Shown here: positions 7,728 through 14,902 of the stretch, piece after piece
How the letters are laid out: every line of letters begins with the position of its first letter
Position numbering within the stretch: the first letter of the stretch is position 1
Source of the DNA: Prevotella sp.
GTDB taxonomy: Bacteria > Bacillota > Clostridia > Oscillospirales > Ruminococcaceae
DNA: 15,107 nucleotides
Assembly (NCBI GenBank): GCA_023663025.1
Contig: JAMPIC010000039.1
Span: forward strand, 1 to 15,107
Direction: 5' to 3'
Made by a program: the position numbers and the translations under genes
Notes under the pieces: generated by a model
Seen by the model: the letters and a program-made list of their open reading frames with translations, nothing else
What the model was told of the DNA's origin: nothing
The model's database searches: none

Positions 7728-9179
7728 ATGGATATTACCGCGCTCAAAATACGCGATATGCGGTCTATGCTCGACAAAAAGGAAGTTTCCTCAGCCGAGC
7801 TTGCCGACGCGTATCTGGAAAGAATAAATAAACTCGACGGAAGTCTCGAAAGCTATATAACCGTTACCGCAGACGGGGCGAAAGCCGCCGCCGAAAAGGC
7901 TCAAGCTGTTATCGACAGCGGAAAGGCAAGTCCCCTTACGGGCATACCCCTGGCAATCAAGGACAATATCTGCACCGACGGTGTGAAAACCACCTGCGCT
8001 TCTAAAATTCTCGAAAATTTCGTGCCGCCCTATAACGCTACCGTTATGGAGAAGCTGAACGCCGAGGGTATCGTTATGCTGGGCAAGACCTCTATGGACG
8101 AGTTCGCTATGGGCGGCTCTACGCAAACGTCCGCCTTTAAAAAGACTAAGAACCCGTATGATTTGGGCAGAGTTCCCGGGGGCAGCTCAGGCGGCTCGGC
8201 TGCTGCGGTGGGGGCTTCTCTCTGCGCGGCGGCTCTCGGCTCGGATACGGGCGGCTCTATCCGTCAGCCTGCTTCTTTCTGCGGCGTTACGGGTCTGAAG
8301 CCTACTTACGGCAGAGTTTCGCGCTACGGTCTTGTCGCGTTCGCAAGCTCCCTCGACCAGATAGGTCCGGTGGCTAAGGACGCTCACGACTGCGCGATTA
8401 TCCTCAACGCCATTTCGGGGTACGATTACCACGACGGCACAAGCGCAAAGCTTGACGTTCCCGACTTTACCGCTAAAATCGGTCAGGACATAAAGGGTAT
8501 GAAAATTGCTATGCCGAAAGAGTTTTACGCCGACGGCATTGACGCGGAGGTAAGAGAAGCCGTTGAAAAGGCGGCGAAGTGGTATGAGCAGCAAGGCGCG
8601 GTTATCGTGGAGTGCTCTATGCCGTCGCTGAAATACGCGGTTGCGGCGTACTACCTGATAGCGTCTGCTGAGGCTACCTCCAACCTGTCAAGATACGACG
8701 GTATCAAGTACGGTCACCGCTCCGAGGTGGGGGACAGCTACAGCGACCTTGTGTGCAACTCCAGAAGCGAGGGCTTCGGCGACGAGGTAAAGCGGCGTAT
8801 ACTGCTGGGCAACTACGCTCTTTCAAGCGGCTACTACGACGCGTACTACGGCAAGGCTATGGCTCTCAAGCAGAAGATACGTGAGGAGTATGCCGAGATA
8901 TTCAAGGGCTGCGACGTTATCCTCACGCCTACCGCTCCCACGGTTGCATACGGCGTGAACGAAAATATTTCCGACCCCGCAAAGATGTATCAGGCGGACA
9001 TCTGCACCGTCACCGTAAACATAGCTTCTCTTCCCGCGATTTCCACCACCTGCGGCTACGACAGGGACGGTATGCCGATAGGTATGTCGATTATCGGAAA
9101 GCACTGGGACGAGGCTTCGGTAATTCAGGCTGCCGACGCTTACGAGCGGCAGTTTGAGCGTACTGCGGCAAAACTTTAA
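7728..9179 (+). CDS. gatA: Asp-tRNA(Asn)/Glu-tRNA(Gln) amidotransferase subunit A
   Basis: A 483-residue amidase-signature enzyme that releases ammonia from glutamine; the ammonia passes to GatB. Counting from the ATG at 7728, the Ser-cisSer-Lys triad is visible: Lys78 in LAIKDN, Ser153 in GGSSGGSAAA and Ser177 in DTGGSIRQPA. These positions are one off those I recall for Staphylococcus aureus GatA (79, 154, 178). An in-frame TTG at 7710 would add six residues, but AAAGGA (7713-7718) lies 9 nt before the ATG, so the ATG is the start. It follows gatC after 39 bp and is followed by gatB after 15 bp. Together with the linked AspRS, this points to use in making Asn-tRNA(Asn), and probably also Gln-tRNA(Gln). 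Confidence 0.97.
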   Translation: MDITALKIRDMRSMLDKKEVSSAELADAYLERINKLDGSLESYITVTADGAKAAAEKAQAVIDSGKASPLTGIPLAIKDNICTDGVKTTCASKILENFVPPYNATVMEKLNAEGIVMLGKTSMDEFAMGGSTQTSAFKKTKNPYDLGRVPGGSSGGSAAAVGASLCAAALGSDTGGSIRQPASFCGVTGLKPTYGRVSRYGLVAFASSLDQIGPVAKDAHDCAIILNAISGYDYHDGTSAKLDVPDFTAKIGQDIKGMKIAMPKEFYADGIDAEVREAVEKAAKWYEQQGAVIVECSMPSLKYAVAAYYLIASAEATSNLSRYDGIKYGHRSEVGDSYSDLVCNSRSEGFGDEVKRRILLGNYALSSGYYDAYYGKAMALKQKIREEYAEIFKGCDVILTPTAPTVAYGVNENISDPAKMYQADICTVTVNIASLPAISTTCGYDRDGMPIGMSIIGKHWDEASVIQAADAYERQFERTAAKL

Positions 9180-9194
9180 AGGAGGCGGTTTACA

Positions 9195-10640
9195 ATGTCT
9201 GCATATATTCCCGTGATCGGTCTTGAAATACACGCGGAGCTTCTCACAAAATCAAAGGTTTTCTGCACCTGCTCCGCCGAATTCGGAGGAGACAAAAACA
9301 CCCGCTGCTGCCCCGTTTGTTCGGGTATGCCGGGCACTCTCCCCATAATAAATCAAACGGCAGTGGAGTACGCCGTAAAGGCGGGTTTCGCTCTCGGCTG
9401 CGACATAAACAAGTTTTCCGTGTTCGACAGAAAGAACTATTTTTACCCCGATTTGCCCAAAGCGTATCAAATCTCGCAGCTTTATCTGCCACTTTGCATA
9501 AACGGTCTTGTGCCTATCGAGTATGAGGAAAACGGCGAAAAGAAAACGAAAAATATACGCATCAACCGCATACACTTAGAGGAGGACGCGGGCAAGCTCA
9601 TTCACGACGATCTCAACGGCGTATCCTTGGCGGACTACAACCGCTGCGGCATACCCCTTATCGAAATCGTTACTGAGCCGGACATCGGTTCAGCCGACGA
9701 GGCTAAGGCTTTTGTTGAAAAAATTTCCCTGCTTCTTCAGTACGCGGGAGTATGCGACTGCAAAATGGAGCAAGGTTCTCTGCGGTGCGATGTGAATATT
9801 TCCATAATGAAGCCTACCGACACCGAACTGGGTACCCGCGCGGAAATTAAAAATCTGAACTCCGTAAAGGCTATCGGTCGGGCTATCGACTTTGAAATAT
9901 ACCGTCAGGGCAAGCTCCTTGATATGGGCAAGAGGGTGGTTCAGGAGACCCGCCGTTTCGACGACAACAGGGGCGAAACCAAGTCAATGCGTTCCAAGGA
10001 GGACGCTCACGACTACCGCTACTTCCCCGAACCCGATATTTTGCAGGTGAACTTTACCGACGAGGATCTGGACGCGATACGCGCGAAGCTCCCCGAAATG
10101 CCTTATAAGCGGCTGGAAAGATACCTTGCGGAGGGTCTGAACGAGGCGGACGCGAAAATTATCGTAAACAAGAAGATACTTTCCGATTTCTTTGACGACG
10201 CGGCAAAGGCGTACAACAATCCCAAATCCCTGTGCAATTTCCTTATCGGCGAGCTTATGAGACGTATCAACCTGGGCGAGATAGAGCTGGAAAATCTTCC
10301 CTTTACGGCGGAGGAGTTCGCCAAGCTGGTTGAAATGGCTGATACGGACAAGGTGTCCAAAAACGACGCCAAGGACGTATTCCGCACAATGTGCGAAAAG
10401 GGCGGCGACCCCGAGGAGATCGCCAAGGCTGCGGGACTGCTCATAACCAACGACACGGGCAAGGTGCTGGAGGTTATCGAGGAAATGCTTGCGGCAAACG
10501 AAAAAGCTGTGGCGCAGTACAAGGGCGGCGACCAAAAGGTATTCGGTTTCCTTATGGGGCAGTGTACAAAGGCTCTGAAAGGCGTATGCACGCCGAAGGT
10601 CATCAAGGAAGAGCTTGAAAAGAAGCTGAAATCGCTTTGA
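9195..10640 (+). CDS. gatB: Asp-tRNA(Asn)/Glu-tRNA(Gln) amidotransferase subunit B
   Basis: A 481-residue GatB, of the usual length. It binds the mischarged tRNA, phosphorylates the Asp or Glu side chain with ATP and amidates it with ammonia from GatA. The N-terminal cradle starts with YIPVIGLEIHAEL (4-16) and has the zinc-type cysteines Cys24, Cys26, Cys38/39 and Cys42 in FCTC and RCCPVCSG. FPDLPKAYQISQ-like and EDAGKL sequences follow, as expected for the kinase site. The last 150 residues or so form the helical YqeY-like tail that recognises the tRNA. The ribosome site AAAGGAGG (9178-9185) overlaps the gatA stop codon and lies 9 nt from ATG. The ending GVCTPKVIKEELEKKLKSL is intact. Confidence 0.97.
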   Translation: MSAYIPVIGLEIHAELLTKSKVFCTCSAEFGGDKNTRCCPVCSGMPGTLPIINQTAVEYAVKAGFALGCDINKFSVFDRKNYFYPDLPKAYQISQLYLPLCINGLVPIEYEENGEKKTKNIRINRIHLEEDAGKLIHDDLNGVSLADYNRCGIPLIEIVTEPDIGSADEAKAFVEKISLLLQYAGVCDCKMEQGSLRCDVNISIMKPTDTELGTRAEIKNLNSVKAIGRAIDFEIYRQGKLLDMGKRVVQETRRFDDNRGETKSMRSKEDAHDYRYFPEPDILQVNFTDEDLDAIRAKLPEMPYKRLERYLAEGLNEADAKIIVNKKILSDFFDDAAKAYNNPKSLCNFLIGELMRRINLGEIELENLPFTAEEFAKLVEMADTDKVSKNDAKDVFRTMCEKGGDPEEIAKAAGLLITNDTGKVLEVIEEMLAANEKAVAQYKGGDQKVFGFLMGQCTKALKGVCTPKVIKEELEKKLKSL

Positions 10641-10655
10641 TAGGAGGTTACAGTC

Positions 10656-10853
10656 TTGAATAAAAAAACTTTGAACGACATTCTTTCCGCCGCAAGCGCG
10701 GTACTGCTGGCTGTGGGAATTATATTTACGGGCATGAACCTGTTCTGCAGCGAGGAAAAGAAAAGCAATGCCAATCCGATAATCGCGCTGCTGTGCGTTT
10801 CGGTATCGTATATGCTCAACGTTATAAGGGAGTTCGGCGAGGAGCGGCAGTAA
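10656..10853 (+). CDS. Small two-helix membrane protein, unrecognised
   Basis: A 65-residue protein that I do not recognise. It has two hydrophobic segments, about residues 9-29 (LSAASAVLLAVGIIFTG and onward) and 39-56 (NPIIALLCVSVSYMLNVI). A short charged loop with SEEKKSN joins them, and the acidic tail reads REFGEERQ. This suggests a helical hairpin in the cytoplasmic membrane with a short loop. TTG at 10656 is the start because a perfect AGGAGG (10642-10647) sits 8 nt upstream; the only later ATG is inside the first helix. It lies 15 bp after gatB and 44 bp before aspS with no terminator between, so it is co-transcribed with the tRNA-amidation genes. No function should be assumed from position alone. 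Confidence 0.7.
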   Translation: MNKKTLNDILSAASAVLLAVGIIFTGMNLFCSEEKKSNANPIIALLCVSVSYMLNVIREFGEERQ

Positions 10854-10897
10854 CGCTTCCGCGCACCGCATAATTTAACTGAAAGGTTGTTTTGAAA

Positions 10898-12214
10898 ATG
10901 ATAAAGATCGGCGGAACCGATTTGCTTGAAGAATTTGACCTTGACGAAGCTTTGTCAAAGGTCGGCGAAACCATTGAGCTTTGCGCCTGCGTACACAGCG
11001 TGAAGCAGATGAGCGGCTTCGCGTTCGTCTCGCTCAGGACGGCGAGGTACGTTATACAGTCGGTGTACAGCGGCGATGAGTGCGCCGATACGCTGGAGGG
11101 CATACGCGAGGGCTGTTTTGTAAAGATAACGGCGGTCGTCAAGAAAGAGGAGCGCGCCCGCAACGGAATAGAGCTTACTCTCAAAACAATAAAGCTTTTG
11201 TCAAAGCCCACCGAGGACTATCCCCTCCATGTGGCTAAACGCCGTCTCGGCTGCTCGCTGGACGTTAATCTCGACAACAGAAGCGTCGCTCTCCGAAATC
11301 CTTTCGAGAGAGCCACATTCAAGTTCCAGGAGGGCGTTGCGGAGGCTTTCCGCAGGTTTATGCTGGACAATAAATTTACCGAGATACACACTCCCAAAAT
11401 CGTGGCGCAGGGCGCGGAGGGGGGCGCGAATATTTTCCATTTGGACTATTTCCAAAAGAACGCGTTTCTGAACCAGTCGCCCCAGTTCTATAAGCAGACC
11501 GCCGTGGCGTTTTTCGACAGGGTGTTTGAGATCGCTCCCGTGTACCGCGCGGAACGGCACGCTACATCCCGTCATCTGAACGAATATATCGGTTTGGACT
11601 TTGAAATGGGCTACATCAACGATATGTACGACGTTATGAATATGGAGACAGCTGCGCTGCGGTATATGATGCAGTACCTGAAAGAAAATTACAGCCACGA
11701 GATAACCATTTTGGGCGCGGACATTCCCGAGGTGGGGGAGATACCCTCGATCAAATTTGAGGACGCGATTGCCCTCATCAAAGGCTCAAAGGCGAAGAAC
11801 AAGTTCGACCTTGAACCGGAAGACGAGGTTTTCCTGTGCAATTACGCAAAGGAAAATTTTGGCACGGAGTTTATTTTCGTGACGCATTTCCCGTCCTCAA
11901 AACCGCCGTTCTACGCTATGAACGACAGGGACGACCCACGTACAGCGTGCAAGTTCGACCTGCTTTTCAGAGGGCTGGAGATAACCACGGGCGGACAGCG
12001 TATACACGACTACGGCGAACAGCTTGAAAAAATGAAAGCGCAGGGTCTCGACCCCGAGGATTTCAAGTCCTACCTCGAGGTGCATAAGTACGGTCTGCCT
12101 CCTCACGGCGGACTGGGCATCGGTCTTGAACGCCTTGTAATGAAGCTGCTGGGGCAGCAGAATATCAGGCAGGCTTCCATGTTCCCGAGAGACTTGAACA
12201 GGCTTATACCGTAA
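10898..12214 (+). CDS. aspS: Archaeal-type, probably non-discriminating aspartyl-tRNA synthetase (aspartate--tRNA(Asn) ligase)
   Basis: A class II synthetase of 438 residues that charges tRNA with aspartate. Counting from the ATG, it has an N-terminal OB-fold anticodon domain (about 1-105) and a compact catalytic domain. Motif 2 is near 216-229 (YRAERHATSRHLNE), FRGLEITTGGQRIHDY is intact, and motif 3 with GIGLERL is near the C-terminus, ending in FPRDLNRLIP. The short length without an inserted GAD domain marks the archaeal/eukaryotic type (AspRS2). FRGLEI and the FPRD ending separate it from AsnRS. His33 in CACVHSV aligns, by eye, with the residue that is His in enzymes charging both tRNA-Asp and tRNA-Asn, which fits its place beside gatCAB. 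GAAAGG (10881-10886) is 11 nt from the ATG; TTG at 10892 is an alternative start. No terminator follows. Confidence 0.9.
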   Translation: MIKIGGTDLLEEFDLDEALSKVGETIELCACVHSVKQMSGFAFVSLRTARYVIQSVYSGDECADTLEGIREGCFVKITAVVKKEERARNGIELTLKTIKLLSKPTEDYPLHVAKRRLGCSLDVNLDNRSVALRNPFERATFKFQEGVAEAFRRFMLDNKFTEIHTPKIVAQGAEGGANIFHLDYFQKNAFLNQSPQFYKQTAVAFFDRVFEIAPVYRAERHATSRHLNEYIGLDFEMGYINDMYDVMNMETAALRYMMQYLKENYSHEITILGADIPEVGEIPSIKFEDAIALIKGSKAKNKFDLEPEDEVFLCNYAKENFGTEFIFVTHFPSSKPPFYAMNDRDDPRTACKFDLLFRGLEITTGGQRIHDYGEQLEKMKAQGLDPEDFKSYLEVHKYGLPPHGGLGIGLERLVMKLLGQQNIRQASMFPRDLNRLIP

Positions 12215-12222
12215 GGGTGATG

Positions 12223-12252
12223 TATGCGCACATTTATTATGCGCACATTTAT
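12223..12252. repeat. Perfect 15-bp tandem duplication
   Basis: TATGCGCACATTTAT occurs twice head to tail (12223-12237 and 12238-12252), 8 bp after the aspS stop. Each copy contains the palindrome TGCGCA, so the two copies can pair as a 6-bp stem with a 9-nt loop, but no T run follows, so it does not look like a terminator. Confidence 0.8.
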
Positions 12253-12335
12253 AAAAAGGCGGCGGAAATTTTGAGGTTCAAAAAGAATATTGACGATTAG
12301 AATACTGCACGTTTTTTATAAAAAATCCGTAAATT

Positions 12336-12386
12336 CGCAAAAGTAATAGTGCAATTTGCAAGAAGTTACGCAAAATCCTGCAAAAT
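12336..12386. promoter_or_regulatory. Possible regulator-binding repeats upstream of the glnA promoter
   Basis: CGCAAAA (12336-12342), the inverted repeat TGCAATTTGCA (12350-12360), CGCAAAAT (12369-12376) and TGCAAAAT (12379-12386) form a cluster of GCAA-type units. The last three are spaced about 10-11 bp apart, one helical turn. The cluster ends 13 bp before the glnA -35, where activators or repressors of nitrogen genes often bind. No specific regulator is recognised, and the AT-rich background makes chance units likely. The palindrome TTTTTTATAAAAAA at 12312-12325 is also in this 323-bp gene-free gap. Confidence 0.3.
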
Positions 12387-12399
12387 TTCAAAAATAGTA

Positions 12400-12428
12400 T
12401 TGACAAAACAAAAACGATGGTGTATCAT
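12400..12428 (+). promoter_or_regulatory. Sigma-A promoter of glnA
   Basis: A perfect TTGACA (12400-12405), a 17-bp spacer and TATCAT (12423-12428). Transcription would start near 12435, leaving a leader of about 103 nt. Confidence 0.85.
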
Positions 12429-12455
12429 ATAAACATAATGAATATTTAAAAGCAA

Positions 12456-12522
12456 TGACGCTTTGGCATACAGACAAGTCTATTGGGCAGTCGTCTGTGT
12501 GCTAAAGCGTTTTGCACATTTT
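12456..12522 (+). promoter_or_regulatory. Structured glnA leader with two competing hairpins
   Basis: Arm 12458-12475 (core GCTTTGGCATACAGAC) pairs with 12493-12510 (core GTCTGTGTGCTAAAGC) over 18 consecutive positions with two G-U wobbles, around a 17-nt loop. A second hairpin pairs TGTGC (12498-12502) with GCACA (12514-12518) and AAA (12504-12506) with TTT (12510-12512) around GCG, and is followed by TTTT. The two share bases and cannot form together. The layout suggests RNA-level control of glnA, though no known riboswitch or ANTAR-type motif was recognised. Confidence 0.55.
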
Positions 12523-12537
12523 AGGGAGGAAATTTTT

Positions 12538-14646
12538 ATGCCGGAAGTTATGAATCAGAACGTGAAAAACGTTCAGGATTATTTTGCCTGCAATGTTTTC
12601 AATGAGGAAACCATGAAGAACAGGCTTCCCAAAAACGTTTATAAGGGACTGCTCAAGACCCAGCGGCTTGGCATCGCTCTCGATCCCGACGTTGCCGAGG
12701 TTATCGCCTCCGCAATGAAAGAATGGGCTGTGGAAAAGGGCGCGACCCACTACACCCACTGGTTCCACCCGATGACGGGTATCACCGCCGAAAAGCACGA
12801 CTCCTTTATTTCGCCCACCAAGGACGGCAAGGTCATAATGGAATTTTCCGGCAAGGAGCTTATCAAGGGCGAACCCGACGCGTCCTCGTTCCCCTCGGGC
12901 GGTCTGAGAGCCACCTTTGAGGCGAGAGGCTATACCGCGTGGGATCCCACTTCTCCCGCGTTTGTCAAGGACGGTTCGCTTTACATACCTACCGCTTTCT
13001 GCTCCTACACGGGCGAAATTCTCGATAAAAAAACCCCGCTGCTCCGCTCTATGGACGTTGTTTCCGAGCAGGCTATACGCGTGCTCCGTCTTTTCGGCAA
13101 CACCACCGCCACAAGAGTTACCACAACGGTTGGTCCCGAGCAGGAATACTTCCTTGTGGACAAGGCTCTCCACGATATGCGCAAAGACCTTATGCTGACG
13201 GGCAGAACCCTTTTCGGCGCGAAAGCTCCCAAGGGTCAGGAGTTGGAGGATCACTACTTCGGCAATATCAAGGACAGAGTTTCCGCTTATATGAAAGACC
13301 TGGACGAGGAGCTTTGGAAGCTGGGCATTCTTGCCAAAACAAAGCATAACGAGGTAGCTCCCGCACAGCACGAGCTTGCCCCTATATTCACCACTTCAAA
13401 CGTGGCAGCCGACCAGAACGCACTTACCATGGAGATAATGAAAAAGGTCGCTTTGAAGCACGGTCTTGTGTGCCTGCTCCACGAAAAGCCTTACGCGGGC
13501 GTAAACGGCTCTGGCAAGCACAACAACTGGTCTATCTCCACCAACGACGGACAAAATCTCCTCGATCCGGGCGACGATCCCAAGGACAATATCCAATTCC
13601 TGACGTTCCTTGTGGCTGTTATCAAGGCGGTAAACGACTATGCGGATCTGCTTCGTCTTTCCGTGGCTTCTGCGGGCAACGACCACAGATTGGGCGCAAA
13701 CGAAGCTCCTCCCGCGATAGTTTCCATATTCCTCGGCGACGAGCTTCAGACCATTCTGGACGCTCTCGAAACGGGCAAGATGATAACCACAAATCAGGAC
13801 AAGGAATTTGTTATCGGCGTTGACGCTCTGCCCAACTTCCCCAAGGACACCACAGACCGCAACAGAACGTCCCCCTTTGCCTTTACGGGAAACAAATTCG
13901 AGTTCAGAGCGCTGGGTTCGGCGGACTCCATCGCCTGCACCAATATGATTTTGAACACGATAGTTGCGCACGTCCTCAAAGAATTTGCCGATACACTCGA
14001 AGGCTCGGCGAACTTTACCGAGGATCTGAACAATCTGCTCATTAAGACCATCAAGGAGAACAAGAGGGTAATCTTCAACGGCAACGGCTACGACGAGTCA
14101 TGGGTAAAAGAGGCTGAAAAGCGCGGTCTGCCCAATCTTGTTTCCACGGTCGACGCCGTACCTCACTACACGGACGACAAAAACGTGGCTATCTTTGAGG
14201 AATTCAAGGTGCTCACAAGAACGGAGATACAGTCCAGACAGGAAATTTTGCTGGAAAATTACTCCAAGATAATCAACATCGAAGCCCTTACAATGGTGGA
14301 TATGGCGAGAAAGCAGATAATTCCTGCGGGCTGCGAGTTCACGAAATTCCTTGCGGATTCCATTGTGTCCAAGAAAGCGGCGGGAGTAAGCTTCGACGCG
14401 GAGAAGCAGCTTGCCGACAAGGCGTCCTGCCTGACGAACAGCATTCTCGAAGCTACCGACGCGCTGGACGCAAAGCTGCTTGACGTGAAGAATTACGAGG
14501 AGGGCGAACCTACCGCAAGGTTCTACCGCGACGAGGTGTTTGCGGCAATGCAGTCCCTGAGAGCTGTTGTAGATGAGTTGGAGACGATAGCTCCCGAGAG
14601 CGTATGGCCGTTCCCCACATATGCGGATCTGCTGTTCAGAGTTTGA
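12538..14646 (+). CDS. glnN: Glutamine synthetase type III
   Basis: A 702-residue type III glutamine synthetase (GlnN-like), which makes glutamine from glutamate, ammonia and ATP in the cytoplasm and forms large oligomers. The size, much above the 440-470 residues of type I, fits the type III family. Visible family sequences are FPSGGLRATFEARG (118-131), GPEQEYFLVD (199-208, metal-binding glutamates), KHNEVAPAQHELAP (269-282) and NGSGKHNNWSIST (323-335). A later SAGNDHRLGANEAPPA and an arginine-rich DRNRTSPFAFTGN loop complete the site. GGGAGGA (12524-12530) lies 7 nt from the ATG at 12538. The reading frame is open to a TTG at 12463, but that start lies inside the leader hairpin and has no ribosome site. 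It stands alone between its own promoter and terminator. Its product is the amide donor used by GatCAB encoded just upstream. Confidence 0.95.
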   Translation: MPEVMNQNVKNVQDYFACNVFNEETMKNRLPKNVYKGLLKTQRLGIALDPDVAEVIASAMKEWAVEKGATHYTHWFHPMTGITAEKHDSFISPTKDGKVIMEFSGKELIKGEPDASSFPSGGLRATFEARGYTAWDPTSPAFVKDGSLYIPTAFCSYTGEILDKKTPLLRSMDVVSEQAIRVLRLFGNTTATRVTTTVGPEQEYFLVDKALHDMRKDLMLTGRTLFGAKAPKGQELEDHYFGNIKDRVSAYMKDLDEELWKLGILAKTKHNEVAPAQHELAPIFTTSNVAADQNALTMEIMKKVALKHGLVCLLHEKPYAGVNGSGKHNNWSISTNDGQNLLDPGDDPKDNIQFLTFLVAVIKAVNDYADLLRLSVASAGNDHRLGANEAPPAIVSIFLGDELQTILDALETGKMITTNQDKEFVIGVDALPNFPKDTTDRNRTSPFAFTGNKFEFRALGSADSIACTNMILNTIVAHVLKEFADTLEGSANFTEDLNNLLIKTIKENKRVIFNGNGYDESWVKEAEKRGLPNLVSTVDAVPHYTDDKNVAIFEEFKVLTRTEIQSRQEILLENYSKIINIEALTMVDMARKQIIPAGCEFTKFLADSIVSKKAAGVSFDAEKQLADKASCLTNSILEATDALDAKLLDVKNYEEGEPTARFYRDEVFAAMQSLRAVVDELETIAPESVWPFPTYADLLFRV

Positions 14647-14661
14647 TTTTGTTAAAAAGTG

Positions 14662-14690
14662 ACAGCGCACATTACTGTGCGCTGTTTTGT
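14662..14690 (+). terminator. Rho-independent terminator of glnA
   Basis: ACAGCGCACA (14662-14671) pairs perfectly with TGTGCGCTGT (14676-14685) around a TTAC loop, followed by TTTTGTTAT. It begins 16 bp after the glnA stop. The AAAAA run just upstream (14654-14658) may let it also stop minus-strand transcripts. Confidence 0.9.
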
Positions 14691-14698
14691 TATCTTGA

Positions 14699-14712
14699 TA
14701 AATTGTAATTTA
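14699..14712. repeat. Boundary motif TAAATTGTAATTTA
   Basis: This 14-bp sequence is itself nearly palindromic (TAAATT-GT-AATTTA) and is present once more, exactly inverted, at 40-53. In both places GCGGCGAAGCC-type sequence follows 25-28 nt further outward. It seems to mark the inner edge of the hairpin-rich repeat regions at both window ends. Confidence 0.6.
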
Positions 14713-14737
14713 AAGCAGAACATGTAACGAGTATTGG

Positions 14738-14901
14738 GCGGCGAAGCCGCGACTAAAAAGTTCGCCAGCCTTTCAAGGCTGCGAGTTTCCAAAGGGCAGA
14801 GCCATTTGGTCGCGCTCCGCAGAGCGCGAAATTCCCCTCCCCGCGCCCGCAGGCGCATTCGTCCGAAACGGAGAGGGTGGTGAGAAACGCGACAGCGTTT
14901 C
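14738..14901. repeat. GC-rich hairpin chain, left block
   Basis: A run of close-set inverted repeats in gene-free DNA: GCGGC/GCCGC (14738-14750, GAA loop); CAGCCT/AGGCTG (14766-14781); CCAAA-GGC with GCC-TTTGG (14789-14809, one mismatch); CGCGCTC/GAGCGCG (14811-14828); GCGCC/GGCGC (14843-14856); TCCG/CGGA (14862-14872) and GAAACGC/GCGTTTC (14884-14901). Loops are mostly 3-4 nt and the stems differ in sequence, unlike a single repeated unit. A minus-strand open frame across it is arginine-rich and not credible as a gene. It may be a REP-like chromosomal repeat mosaic or a structured RNA. Confidence 0.7.
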
Positions 14902-14902
14902 G

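Noticed and set aside
10898..12214. Reading the synthetase as AsnRS
   Set aside because: The FRGLEITTGGQRIHDY segment and FPRDLNRL ending are of AspRS type; AsnRS has different sequences at these sites.
12223..12252. Terminator of the gatCAB-aspS operon
   Set aside because: The possible stem is only 6 bp and is followed by an A-rich, not T-rich, stretch.
12463..12537. Possible 25-residue N-terminal extension of glutamine synthetase from a TTG
   Set aside because: The TTG is inside the leader helix without a ribosome site, while the ATG at 12538 has a strong one at 7 nt and gives the usual family start.
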